Source: Betaproteobacteria bacterium
Lineage (GTDB): Bacteria > Pseudomonadota > Gammaproteobacteria > Burkholderiales > UBA3065
Assembly: GCA_009923755.1 (NCBI GenBank)
Contig: RFSW01000008.1
Location: forward strand, 1 to 32,533
Length of the DNA stretch: 32,533 bases
Reading direction: 5' to 3'
Below, piece after piece: positions 10,290-19,197 of this stretch. The notes under the pieces are model-generated. The model did no database searches. It was not told where the DNA came from and saw only the letters and a list, made by a program, of their open reading frames with translations. The translations under genes were made by a program, and so were the position numbers. Position 1 is the stretch's first letter. The number at the start of each line of letters is the position of its first letter.

Positions 10290-10411
10290 GCGCCTCACCC
10301 AACAACGGCGCCAGGCCGTAGCAAAACTGAGACTCGCCCCCTCGCCAGCGATGGTCTGACACCGGCTGGATGTGTCACGATATCGGTAGTCAAAACAAGC
10401 GAGATGCCACG

Positions 10412-11038
10412 ATGAATGGCGCGGGTGTGTGGTTGTTCGGAGCCGGCGGTCACGCCAAGGTCGTTATTGATTGTGCCCAGAGCGCCGGGATCCCGCTCCT
10501 TGGCGTCTTCGATGACGATCCGTCCCTACTTGACACGACGCTGTGCGGCCATCGAGTGCTCGGCGGTCAGAAGGAAGCCGCCAGCATGCTTACCGACCAC
10601 CCGGGCGCCGGTTTCGTCATCGCGATCGCACAAAACGATCTCCGCGCCAGCCTCGCCGCCTGTTTGCCGGGCGCAGCCGCGCCAGCTCTGGTCCATGCCT
10701 GGTCGATGGTGGAACGCTCGGTCTCGCTGGGAGGCGGCACCGTGGTCTTTCCTGGCGCAGTGATCAATGCCGACACTCGCATCGGTCATCATGTGATCGT
10801 CGACACCAGCGCGAGCATCGACCACGACTGCGTGCTCGGCGACTTCGTCCATATCGGGCCGGGCGCCCGTATCTGCAGCGGTGTGCGGCTTGGCGCGGGC
10901 ACGTGGGTCGGGCCAGGTTGCGTCATCGCACCCGGGGTCAAGGTCGGCGCCAGTTGTGTGCTCGGCGCAGGCGCCCTGGTGCTCGAAAGCATCTCGTCCG
11001 GCACGCGCATGGAGAGCATTCCCGCGCATCGGCTTTGA
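10412..11038 (+). CDS. NeuD/PglD-like sugar O- or N-acyltransferase
   Basis: A left-handed beta-helix acyltransferase of 208 residues. An N-terminal nucleotide-sugar binding fold has the GAGGHAKVV loop (residues 9-17). Hexapeptide repeats run from about residue 95 to 200. DHDCVLGDFVHIGPGA holds the histidine that acts as base in PglD, the acetyltransferase of bacillosamine synthesis. NeuD O-acetylates sialic acid. The substrate here cannot be told from sequence. I chose ATG at 10412 because it starts directly before the first strand; an upstream ATG at 10370 would add 14 poor residues. No other glycan gene is near, which is unusual for the family, as these normally sit in surface polysaccharide clusters. 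It converges on cydB. Confidence 0.85.
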   Translation: MNGAGVWLFGAGGHAKVVIDCAQSAGIPLLGVFDDDPSLLDTTLCGHRVLGGQKEAASMLTDHPGAGFVIAIAQNDLRASLAACLPGAAAPALVHAWSMVERSVSLGGGTVVFPGAVINADTRIGHHVIVDTSASIDHDCVLGDFVHIGPGARICSGVRLGAGTWVGPGCVIAPGVKVGASCVLGAGALVLESISSGTRMESIPAHRL

Positions 11039-11083
11039 AGCAAGCCGAGGGCACGCCGCGCAAGCGACGCCCAGCGGGCTGCC

Positions 11084-12091
11084 TCAGGACTCCTCGAGGT
11101 GGGTCGTCTTGCCGCGGAAGATGCGGTACGAGAACGCGCTGTAGAGAATGATCGGCGGCAGCACGATGGCCACCCCGAGCAGAATCATGCGCAGCGTCGC
11201 GTCGGTGGCCGCAGCATCCCAAAGCGTCAGTTGGTCGATCACCAGATAGGGGAAGGCGCTGTAGGCCAGCCCGGCGCCGGACAGCAGGAACAAGACGACG
11301 GTCATAGCCAGCGGCAACCAGGCGCGACTGTCGTCGCGTTGCGGATCGAAGCGCTTCAACCAGCCCGAAAGCCAGAGCACCCCGCCTCCCACCAGAACTG
11401 GCACCACCATCAACAGGGGTGTCAGCCCCACGCTCAACCACTTCTCAAAGATGCGCGGGCTCACCAACGGCGTCGCCACCGAGACCACGCCGATCCCGCC
11501 AGCGGTCAGCCACAGCGCGCTGTGCGCCCACACCGCTGCGCGCCGCTGCAAGGCACCTTCGGTCTTGATCAGCAGCCAGCTGGCGCCCAACAGGGCATAG
11601 CCGGCCACCAGCGCCGGCGCCACCAGACACGCGAACAGAAGGGCTACCGTATCGGTGCGGAACGCCACCACAAACTGGCCGAGCATGAAACCTTGCGCCA
11701 AAGCCGCGGTGGCCGATCCCACAACAAACATCGCATTCCAAGCCTCCAGCCGCTCCGGCGGTGATTTGACGCGAAGTTCAAAAGCGGTACCACGCAGGAT
11801 CAAGCCGACCAGCATCACCAATACGGGCAGGTAGAGCTCCTTGAGAATGGTGCCGTGGGCGAGGGGAAAGGCCACCAGAAGGATGCCTGCGCCCAGCACC
11901 AACCAGGTCTCGTTGGCGTCCCAGAACGGCGCGATGGCATTGACCATCTCGTCGCGCTCGCGGCCCGACGCGCGGGACAGCAACACGCCGACGCCAAGGT
12001 CGTAGCCATCTAGCAGCACGTAGGCCATGATGGCAACGCCCATCAGCCCACCGAACAACAGGATCAGGTTGTCGTGCGAGAGCGCGTCCAT
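11084..12091 (-). CDS. cydB: Cytochrome bd-type quinol oxidase subunit II
   Basis: Inner membrane subunit that with CydA forms a bd-type terminal oxidase, reducing O2 to water with electrons from quinol. It has 335 residues with about eight or nine membrane spans. The N-terminal family signature is present (YVLLDGYDLGVG, then NAIAPFWDANETWLVL), followed by FPLAHGTILKELYLPVLVML and RGTAFELR. It starts 9 bases after the cydA stop, so the two are one operon. No cydX or cydDC gene lies alongside, so assembly factors must be encoded elsewhere. Confidence 0.96.
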   Translation of the reverse strand: MDALSHDNLILLFGGLMGVAIMAYVLLDGYDLGVGVLLSRASGRERDEMVNAIAPFWDANETWLVLGAGILLVAFPLAHGTILKELYLPVLVMLVGLILRGTAFELRVKSPPERLEAWNAMFVVGSATAALAQGFMLGQFVVAFRTDTVALLFACLVAPALVAGYALLGASWLLIKTEGALQRRAAVWAHSALWLTAGGIGVVSVATPLVSPRIFEKWLSVGLTPLLMVVPVLVGGGVLWLSGWLKRFDPQRDDSRAWLPLAMTVVLFLLSGAGLAYSAFPYLVIDQLTLWDAAATDATLRMILLGVAIVLPPIILYSAFSYRIFRGKTTHLEES

Positions 12092-12100
12092 GGCCGGCGC

Positions 12101-13447
12101 TCAGGCCGTGGCCGGGTGCGCACCGACACCGGCTGGCGTTGCGTAGCCATGGTGTCCGCCGCCGCTGCGCGCCATGTAGAACAGCGTGGCGATGTAGATG
12201 AGCAGAAGCACGGCGTAGAGCGCGAGGTAGGTGGCAAGCGAGCCGGCGACGATACTGGCAGGCGCCTTGGTGACGGCATCGGCGGTCCGCAACACACCGC
12301 TGACCAAGAAAGGCTGCCGACCGATCTCGGTGACGTACCAACCGGCGAGGGTTGGCACCCAGCCGAGGAAGGTCGCTGGCACCAACACACGCAACAGCCA
12401 GTTCGGCAACTCACCTCGCCGGCGCAGGAACCAGACTGCCGCCCATGACAGCGCCAGCATCAGCATGCCGCTGCCAACCATCACGCGGAAGCCCCAGAAC
12501 ACCGGCAACACCGGCGGGTGCTCTCCCTCGAACTCATTGAGCCCCTTGATCTCCCCGTCGAGGTCGTGGGTGATGATAAGGCTGGCCACCTTTGGCACCG
12601 GCACCTCGAAGTGGTTGGTGCGGGCTTTGTCATCGGGAATGGCGAACAGCAACAGCGGCACCCCCTTCTCGGTGTGCCAGATGCCTTCCATCGCGGCGAT
12701 CTTGGCCGGCTGATGCTCGTGCGTGTTGAGGCCGTGCATGTCGCCAGCCACAATCTGCAGCGGCATGACCACCGCCGCCATGGTGGCGCCAAGCTTCAGC
12801 GAGCGCCGCACGTCCTCACCCGTGTGTCCCTGCAGAAGACGATAGGCCGACACACCCATGACGAAGAACGCCGCCGTGAGCATGCTCGCCAGGAACATAT
12901 GCACGGTGCGGTACGGCATCGACGGGTTGAAGATGATGGCAAGCCAATCGGTCGCCACGACCTTGCCATCGACCATCTCAAAGCCGGTGGGTGTGTGCAT
13001 CCACGAGTTGAGCACCAGGATCCAGAACAGACTCAGCGTGGTGCCGCCCGCCACCAGCCACACCGACAGCCGGTAGAGACCGGGCGAGACTCGGTTCTGC
13101 CCCCACAGCATGATGCCGAGGAAGGTCGCCTCGAGGAAGAATGCGGACAGCACCTCGTACGAGAGCAGAGGCCCGGCCACCGAGCCCACGGTCTCCATGA
13201 AGCCGGGCCAATTGGTACCAAACTGGAACGACATGGTCACGCCACTCACCACGCCGAAGGCAAAGGTCAGTGCAAAGGCCTTGACCCAAAAGTGGTACGA
13301 GGTATCCCACACGGCGCCGCCGGAGCGATCGGCCATCTCGCGGATATAGACGAGGAACCACGCCAGCCCGATCGACACGGTCGGGAAGATGACATGGAAC
13401 GAAATGTTTGCCGCGAACTGTATGCGCGACAACATGGTGGCATCCAT
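12101..13447 (-). CDS. cydA: Cytochrome bd-type quinol oxidase subunit I, cyanide-insensitive (CIO) type
   Basis: Carries the three hemes and the quinol site. H18 (SFHVIFP) and H183 (RTVHMFLAS) match the axial histidines of E. coli CydA. M323 in FWGFRVMVGSG matches its heme b558 methionine, and E98/E106 (SYEVLSAFFLEATFLG) match the conserved acidic pair near the di-heme site. The Q loop begins with GDMHGLNTHEHQPAKIAAME (235-254). The protein has 448 residues against 522 in E. coli, lacking the long Q-loop insert. That is the short-loop form of Pseudomonas CioA, often cyanide-tolerant. GWYVTEIGRQPFLVSGVLRT is intact. GGGGAGG lies six bases before the ATG, behind a near-consensus promoter. Confidence 0.96.
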   Translation of the reverse strand: MDATMLSRIQFAANISFHVIFPTVSIGLAWFLVYIREMADRSGGAVWDTSYHFWVKAFALTFAFGVVSGVTMSFQFGTNWPGFMETVGSVAGPLLSYEVLSAFFLEATFLGIMLWGQNRVSPGLYRLSVWLVAGGTTLSLFWILVLNSWMHTPTGFEMVDGKVVATDWLAIIFNPSMPYRTVHMFLASMLTAAFFVMGVSAYRLLQGHTGEDVRRSLKLGATMAAVVMPLQIVAGDMHGLNTHEHQPAKIAAMEGIWHTEKGVPLLLFAIPDDKARTNHFEVPVPKVASLIITHDLDGEIKGLNEFEGEHPPVLPVFWGFRVMVGSGMLMLALSWAAVWFLRRRGELPNWLLRVLVPATFLGWVPTLAGWYVTEIGRQPFLVSGVLRTADAVTKAPASIVAGSLATYLALYAVLLLIYIATLFYMARSGGGHHGYATPAGVGAHPATA

Positions 13448-13477
13448 GTAGGACCTCCCCTGAATAGAAGCAGACTC

Positions 13478-13506
13478 AATCTAGCGGTAGCTACCCTTTT
13501 TGCCAA
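13478..13506 (-). promoter_or_regulatory. cydAB promoter with a dyad in its spacer
   Basis: On the minus strand TTGGCA (13506-13501) and TAGATT (13483-13478) are exactly 17 bases apart, about 30 bases before the cydA ATG. The spacer contains the perfect palindrome GGTAGCTACC (13486-13495), placed where a bound repressor would block polymerase. No FNR-type site is obvious. Confidence 0.7.
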
Positions 13507-13520
13507 TGAGCTTTTGCTGA

Positions 13521-15464
13521 TTAGGCCTTGAAATTCGCCGTCGCCTCGCGCAGTTGCGATGCCAAACGACGCATATCTTCAGCCAGAGCCGCCCCTCGGT
13601 CCGCGCCTGCACTATTTTCTTCGGTCATCTCGGCGATGCGTGCGATGCGCTGGGCGATGTCGAGCGAGGCGGCGCTCTGCTCGCGCACCGCGTACTCGAT
13701 GCTGTCGACTTCGCGCCGCGTATTGGCAGCCGCCTCTTGGATTGCCGATAAAGCTGTCGCGACCTGGGACGCCAACCCGACGGTGCTCTGCGCAGCGCCA
13801 CTGCAGCGCCCGATCTCCTCGGCGGCCACCTGCACCTCCGACTGGATCGCCTGAACGATGGCGCTGATCTCACGCGTGGCGCCGTGAGTACGCTCGGCGA
13901 GCGTGCGCACCTCATCGGCCACCACCGCGAAACCACGCCCGGCGTCCCCGGCACGCGCCGCCTCGATGGCGGCGTTGAGCGCCAGAAGATTGGTCTGCTC
14001 GGCAAGTCCGCTGATGGTGCTGACGATGGCATCGATACCCACCGAGCGCTCATGCAGACGCTCGACCAGCGCCGCAGCATGGCTGACGCGATCGGCCACT
14101 TGATCGATCTCGGCCGAGGCCCCGCGCGCGATGCCTTCGCCGGAGGACGCCAACGAACCCGACTGGTTGGCGATGGTTTGAGCCTGGGTCGTGAGATTGG
14201 AGGTCTCACCAAGACTGCTGGTGATCTCCTCGATGGCCGCCGAGATGGCGGACGTCGCTTCACTCTCGACGCGGGTCGCCGCACTCACCTTGGCCGAGGC
14301 GGCGGCCAATTCGCCGGCGACAGACAGCACGCCAGCCGAGCGGTCTTGCACCAGCCGGACCAGTTGAGAAAAGGCCTCAGCCGTTCGGTTGAACCGGCGG
14401 CCGATGGCGCCGAGCTCGTCCTGACTGGTGATGTTGACGCGCACCGTACAATCGCCGCCGGCAAGCAGACTGCTTGCATCGCCGATCTCCTGCGCACTGC
14501 GGGTGATGCGTCGGCTCATGACGACGAACGCCACCATCACCAGCAGGCTCAGCAATACGCTCACGGTCAGCGCGATGCCTGCCTCGCGGTATCTCCCGGC
14601 AATCCTCTTCTGAAGACCGGCATCCAGCGCGTCGAACAGCGGCGGCATGATGCGGACCGCCTCGTCGTAGATGCGACGACCGTCGGCATCGACATTGCGC
14701 AAGGTGGTGTTGTCGTCGTCGAGGGCGAAGCGGAGGATGGCCGCCCGCACCGCTGCACGGCTCTGTTCAGCGACAGCCACGGATTCCGCCACCTTTTGCA
14801 GATCGAGGCCCGGCAAGCCCTCGAGCCGCGCAACCTCGCTCTTGATATTGTCGAGCGTCCCGTCGACGCCGGCGACCAGCTGCAACAGGGTGACTCGATC
14901 GGAGCTTTCGCCGCCCCAAGTCACGACGTTGGCTGCAGCCGCGCGCGTGCGCCCGACGAAGTCGATGAGTGGCAACAAGCGGACCAGCAGGATGTCTTGC
15001 GCGTAATAGGTGGCGAACTCGGGGTCGAGCGTGAGCTTGCTGACGTCGGCGACGTGCTGGGCGTAGTTGATCCAGTCGGCGATCAGAGTGTTGTAGGTCG
15101 CAGGATCGACACTGGCGCCCGCCAGTGCCTCACGCGAGCGCTTGAGCAGCGCGGCGCCAGCCGTCTCCACGCCGAGGCGCGCGCCCGGTCCGGCATTGCT
15201 CTGGGCAAAACGATCGAGCGCGGGGACAGCCTCCGCCGTCCCGCCTTTGGTGTCGCCGCTTCGCCGTGAGACGAGCGCCTCGACCACCGGCGTCAAGGCG
15301 CGTGCGTGCGCCAGACCATCGCGCTCGTCCTGCGAAGAGCTGATGTCCTGCCATGCCAGCGATGCCACCTGAAAGATGAGCGTAGCCACCACGAAGCCGA
15401 TGGCTGATCCCAGCAGTGCGAATTTGCGAGAGAAAGACTGACGGTCGAGGAAGCTTGCGATCAC
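13521..15464 (-). CDS. Methyl-accepting chemotaxis protein
   Basis: Transmembrane chemoreceptor of 647 residues that would control CheA kinase activity. A first membrane span covers about residues 15-37. A large, mostly helical periplasmic sensor follows (39-296), whose ligand I cannot name. The second span is at 297-316 and a HAMP linker at about 317-369. A long coiled-coil signalling domain follows, with the diagnostic hairpin tip [20 protein letters not shown] (489-508) then [18 protein letters not shown]. No CheR-docking pentapeptide is seen at the C-terminus (ATANFKA). The gene lies alone between cydA and ffh with ~70-base gaps on each side and no che genes nearby. Confidence 0.95.
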   Translation of the reverse strand: MIASFLDRQSFSRKFALLGSAIGFVVATLIFQVASLAWQDISSSQDERDGLAHARALTPVVEALVSRRSGDTKGGTAEAVPALDRFAQSNAGPGARLGVETAGAALLKRSREALAGASVDPATYNTLIADWINYAQHVADVSKLTLDPEFATYYAQDILLVRLLPLIDFVGRTRAAAANVVTWGGESSDRVTLLQLVAGVDGTLDNIKSEVARLEGLPGLDLQKVAESVAVAEQSRAAVRAAILRFALDDDNTTLRNVDADGRRIYDEAVRIMPPLFDALDAGLQKRIAGRYREAGIALTVSVLLSLLVMVAFVVMSRRITRSAQEIGDASSLLAGGDCTVRVNITSQDELGAIGRRFNRTAEAFSQLVRLVQDRSAGVLSVAGELAAASAKVSAATRVESEATSAISAAIEEITSSLGETSNLTTQAQTIANQSGSLASSGEGIARGASAEIDQVADRVSHAAALVERLHERSVGIDAIVSTISGLAEQTNLLALNAAIEAARAGDAGRGFAVVADEVRTLAERTHGATREISAIVQAIQSEVQVAAEEIGRCSGAAQSTVGLASQVATALSAIQEAAANTRREVDSIEYAVREQSAASLDIAQRIARIAEMTEENSAGADRGAALAEDMRRLASQLREATANFKA

Positions 15465-15534
15465 GACGGCGGGCCCGAAAAACGAACAACCTTAAGCTTA
15501 TCGTCTCAAGTGTTACAGAAACCTGTCGGCAGAG

Positions 15535-16881
15535 TTACAAGCCCGGCAAAATGCCCTTGAAGTTGCGAGCCAACTTGGCCAAGTTGCCGCCTTTCATCAT
15601 CTTCATCATCTTTTGCATCTGCTCGAACTGGTTGAGCAGCTGGTTGACTTCCTGCACCGGCACGCCGGCACCGGCAGCAATGCGTCGTTTGCGGCTGGCC
15701 TTGATCAGCTCGGGCTTGCGCCGCTCAAGCGGCGTCATGGAGTTGATGATGCCTTCGGTGCGGCCGATGCGCCGCTCATCCGGCTGCTGACCCTTGAGCT
15801 GCGCGGTGAGCTGCCCGGGCAGCTTGTCCATCATCGCGGCGAGCCCGCCCATCTTGCGCATCTGCACGATCTGCTGCTTGAAGTCCTCAAGGTCGAAGCC
15901 CTTGCCCGACTTGAGCTTATCCGCCAGCTTCTGCGCCTCGGCCACATCCACCTGTCGGTGCGCCTCCTCCACCAGCGACAGCACGTCGCCCATGCCGAGC
16001 ACGCGTGAGGCCATGCGCTCGGGGTAGAACGGCTCGAGGCCGTCAAGCTTTTCGGCCACGCCGATGAACTTGACCGGCGCACCGGTGACTTGCCGCACCG
16101 ACAGCGCCGCACCGCCGCGCGCATCGCCGTCGAGCTTGGTGAGGATGACACCGGTGAGCGGCAAAGCCTCGCCAAAGGCCCGGGCCGTGTTGACCGCGTC
16201 CTGGCCGAGCATGGCGTCCACCACGAACAGCGTCTCGGTCGGCTTGAGCGCGGCGTGCAGATCCGCGATCTCGGCCATCATCGTCTCGTCGACGGCGAGC
16301 CGGCCGGCGGTATCGACGATCAGCACATCAAAGAAATAGCGTTTGGCGTGGTCGAGTGCGGCAGCAGCGATGGCGCGCGGCGAGTCACCTGCAGACGATG
16401 GAAACACCTCGGCACCGACCTGCTGACCGACCACTGCAAGCTGCTGGATCGCCGCCGGGCGGTAGACGTCGCAGCTGACCAGCAGCACCTTCTTCTTTTG
16501 CCGCTCGATCAGGTGCTTTGCCAACTTGGCCGAGGTGGTGGTCTTGCCGGCGCCCTGCAAACCTGCCATCAGCATCACCACCGGCGGCACGGCAGCAAGA
16601 TTGAGGCCCTTGGACTCCTCGCCCATCACACGGGTGAGCTCACGATGCACCACGCCCACCAGCGCCTGCCCCGGCGTCAGGCTGCCGACCACCTCCTCGC
16701 CTACAGCAGCCGCCTTGACTGCGGCGATGAAGTCTTTGACCACGGGCAGCGCGACGTCCGCCTCGAGCAGGGCCATGCGCACCTCGCGCATGGCATCGCT
16801 GATGTTGTCCTCAGTAAGGCGGGTCTGCCCGCGCAGTTTGCGGACGATGCCATCAAGGCGTTGGGAGAGGTTCTCGAGCAT
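15535..16881 (-). CDS. ffh: Signal recognition particle protein Ffh
   Basis: GTPase that binds 4.5S RNA and signal sequences of nascent membrane proteins and delivers ribosomes to FtsY. It has 448 residues. The N domain starts MLENLSQRLDGIVRKLRG. The G domain has GLQGAGKTTTSAKLAKHL, DVYRPAAIQQL, DTAGRLAVDE and TKLDGDARGG. The methionine-rich M domain includes RKRRIAAGAGVPVQEVN and FEQMQKMMKMMKGG. An upstream in-frame ATG at 17016 would add 45 non-conserved residues that overlap the divergent gene, so I chose the ATG at 16881. Confidence 0.98.
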   Translation of the reverse strand: MLENLSQRLDGIVRKLRGQTRLTEDNISDAMREVRMALLEADVALPVVKDFIAAVKAAAVGEEVVGSLTPGQALVGVVHRELTRVMGEESKGLNLAAVPPVVMLMAGLQGAGKTTTSAKLAKHLIERQKKKVLLVSCDVYRPAAIQQLAVVGQQVGAEVFPSSAGDSPRAIAAAALDHAKRYFFDVLIVDTAGRLAVDETMMAEIADLHAALKPTETLFVVDAMLGQDAVNTARAFGEALPLTGVILTKLDGDARGGAALSVRQVTGAPVKFIGVAEKLDGLEPFYPERMASRVLGMGDVLSLVEEAHRQVDVAEAQKLADKLKSGKGFDLEDFKQQIVQMRKMGGLAAMMDKLPGQLTAQLKGQQPDERRIGRTEGIINSMTPLERRKPELIKASRKRRIAAGAGVPVQEVNQLLNQFEQMQKMMKMMKGGNLAKLARNFKGILPGL

Positions 16882-16996
16882 AGGGATCGCTGCAGCAGGC
16901 TGCGGCCGGCTGGCGGCGCGGCTGATAAACTTGTGCAATGGAGACGAGTCTACTTCAGCCGGGCCGCGCGCGGTCCGGTGCCCTGCGGCCCGCCCG

Positions 16997-17797
16997 ATGA
17001 ACCCGGCGCTGCTCAATCTCAGCGCCGCACTGGCGTATGCAGTGCTCGGTGGCTTGGCTTGGCGGGCGCCGGCGGTGGCGCGCCAGCGGTCTTTGCTACT
17101 GCTGGTTCTGGCGGTGTGGTTGGTTCAGGGTGCGGCGCTCGGTCAAGCCCTGCTGGTCGATGGACAACTGCTGCTCGGCGTCGGGCACAGCATCGGCGCC
17201 TTCACCTGGATCGCCGTGGCCACCCTGGGCGTGGTTTCGCTGCGCGACAAGGCCAGTGCGCTCGGCATGATGGTGTGGCCGCTGGCGGCGCTCGGTTGCG
17301 TGGCGGCGGTGGCGTGGCCCGAGGTGCATACCCTTGCGGGCAGTGACCGCCCCTTGTTGCAGGCGCATCTGGTGGCAGCCATCCTCGCCTATGCCTTCTT
17401 CACGCTCGCTGGCCTGCAAGCCTGGCTGATGCAATGGACTGAAGGGCGGCTGCACGCCGGCCGCGTCGATGGCTGGGTGGCGCAGCTGCCGCCGGTCATC
17501 ACGCAAGAGAACATCCTGTTCCGGCTGATCTGGTCCGGCTTCGTGCTGCTTACGCTGAATCTGGTCAGCGGCGCACTGTTTGCCGAGGAGATCTTCGGTA
17601 AGGCGCTGCCCTTCAACCACAAGACGGTGCTCGGCATCACCAGCTGGCTGATCTTCGGCTGGTTGCTCGCCGGCCGGCACATCGGCGGCTGGCGCGGACG
17701 CATCGCCGCGCGCATGACCATTGCCGGCTGTATCGTGCTGCTGCTCGCCTACATCGGTGCGCGCTTCGTGGCGGAGATCCTGCTCGGGCGCGCATGA
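16997..17797 (+). CDS. ypjD: CcsA/HemX-like inner membrane protein YpjD
   Basis: A polytopic membrane protein of 266 residues with about eight spans. It is in the family that includes cytochrome c assembly protein CcsA and HemX. In E. coli the matching gene (ypjD, also called corE) also lies next to ffh. Conserved features are GHSIGAFTWIAV in the first half and NHKTVLGITSWLIFGWLLAG near the end, with histidines typical of heme-handling family members. No cytochrome c maturation genes are nearby, so a role in c-type biogenesis is not supported here. The start is ATG at 16997, the only one fitting the first span. The longer open frame upstream is antisense to ffh. Confidence 0.9.
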   Translation: MNPALLNLSAALAYAVLGGLAWRAPAVARQRSLLLLVLAVWLVQGAALGQALLVDGQLLLGVGHSIGAFTWIAVATLGVVSLRDKASALGMMVWPLAALGCVAAVAWPEVHTLAGSDRPLLQAHLVAAILAYAFFTLAGLQAWLMQWTEGRLHAGRVDGWVAQLPPVITQENILFRLIWSGFVLLTLNLVSGALFAEEIFGKALPFNHKTVLGITSWLIFGWLLAGRHIGGWRGRIAARMTIAGCIVLLLAYIGARFVAEILLGRA

Positions 17798-17892
17798 CCC
17801 GGTCTGGCTGCACGCGGCCTCGGTCAAAAGTCGCCTAGGGCTTGCCTGAGCGATGCGCCGCTGCTCATACTGGCCGCATCGCCTTCGGCCAA

Positions 17893-19194
17893 ATGCATTT
17901 GGATAACCCGTCGACCGGCGCCCTGCTGGGCGCCCTGATCGTTCTGCTCGCCCTCTCAGCCTTTTTCTCGATGGCCGAGACCAGCATGATGGCGCTCAAC
18001 CGTTATCGCCTCAAACACATGGCAGCCAACGGCTCGCGGAGCGCGATCCTCACGCAAGCCCTGCTCGACCGCACCGACCGCCTGCTCGGCGTCATCCTGC
18101 TTGGCAATAATCTGGTCAACGCCTCGGCGGCCACGCTCACCACCGTCATCACGCTGCGGCTGTTCGGCGAGGGCGAGTTGATCCTGTCGCTGGCCACGCT
18201 CCTCTTGACCTTCGCCATCCTGGTCTTCTCCGAGGTCACACCCAAAGTCATCGGCGCCGCCTACCCGGAGCGCATCGCCCTGCCGGCGGCCTTCGTCCTC
18301 GCCCCGCTGCTGCGCCTGTTGTCGCCGGTGGTGTGGTTCGTCAACCTGTTCGTGCAGGCCATCCTGCGGCTGCTGCGGCTGCAACCCCCGGCCGCCGGCC
18401 CGCAGCCCTTGACCCAACAGGAACTGCGCACGCTGGTGCTCGAGGCGGGTCGCTACATCCCGGAAAAACACCAGAGCATGCTGCTCTCACTGCTGGAACT
18501 CGAGAACACCACGGTCGACGACATCATGGTGCCGCGTCAGCAGATCGAGTCGATAGACCTCGAGGCGGACGACGCCGATCTGCGCCATCAACTCGCCACC
18601 TGCCACCACAACCGCGTACTGGTCTGCCGTGGCAGCGCCGACGACGTGATCGGTCTGCTGCATGTGCGCCGCATCCTGCATTTGTGGGAGGCCGAGGAGT
18701 TCTCGCGCGAGGCGCTCGAGGCCCAGGTCAAGCCGCCGGTGTTTGTACCCTCGGGCAGCAACCTGCTGAGCCAATTGCAATCGTTGCAGGAACAGCGCGA
18801 GCGCATGGCGCTGGTCATCGACGAATACGGCGAGATCCTGGGCTTGCTGGCGATCGAGGACGTGCTCGAGGAGATCGTCGGCGAATTCACCACGCAGTCT
18901 CCGCAGCGCAGTACCGCGTGGGCCGAGGACGCAGAAGGTGGCTGGGTGGTCGATGGCGGCGCGCCGCTGCGCGACCTCAACCGCAAACTCGGCCTGCACC
19001 TGAGTCTCGACGGCCCGCGCACGCTGAACGGTCTCATCCTCGAGCACCTGCAAGATCTCCCCGAGGCTGGTGTCAGCCTGCGCTTGGACGGCGTGACGCT
19101 GGAGATCCTCTCGGTGCAGGACCGCTCGGTGCGCTCGGTGCGCCTGCGTCGCATCCGCCAGGTTGATCCGGTCCAGGCAGACTCAGCCACTTGA
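17893..19194 (+). CDS. CNNM/CorC-family membrane protein (DUF21-CBS-CorC_HlyC)
   Basis: A 433-residue inner membrane protein of the family linked to Mg2+/Co2+ transport or efflux (E. coli YfjD/CorB, also near ffh and ypjD). The N-terminal DUF21 domain, about 1-185, has several spans and the signature FFSMAETSMMALNRYRLKHMA, then GVILLGNNLVN and VFSEVTPKVIGA. A CBS pair follows (VDDIMVPRQQIESID, then LVIDEYGEILGLLAIEDVLE), and then a CorC_HlyC domain (EGGWVVDGGAPLRDLNRKLG). I chose ATG at 17893, which puts the first span right after a short N-terminus; TTG at 17842 would add 17 residues. Its stop is 3 bases before the pilB start. Confidence 0.92.
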   Translation: MHLDNPSTGALLGALIVLLALSAFFSMAETSMMALNRYRLKHMAANGSRSAILTQALLDRTDRLLGVILLGNNLVNASAATLTTVITLRLFGEGELILSLATLLLTFAILVFSEVTPKVIGAAYPERIALPAAFVLAPLLRLLSPVVWFVNLFVQAILRLLRLQPPAAGPQPLTQQELRTLVLEAGRYIPEKHQSMLLSLLELENTTVDDIMVPRQQIESIDLEADDADLRHQLATCHHNRVLVCRGSADDVIGLLHVRRILHLWEAEEFSREALEAQVKPPVFVPSGSNLLSQLQSLQEQRERMALVIDEYGEILGLLAIEDVLEEIVGEFTTQSPQRSTAWAEDAEGGWVVDGGAPLRDLNRKLGLHLSLDGPRTLNGLILEHLQDLPEAGVSLRLDGVTLEILSVQDRSVRSVRLRRIRQVDPVQADSAT

Positions 19195-19197
19195 CCG

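Noticed and set aside
15465-15534. Sigma-28 promoter for the chemoreceptor
   Set aside because: GACGATAA on the minus strand resembles the -10 element, but no TAAA-type -35 lies 15 bases upstream.
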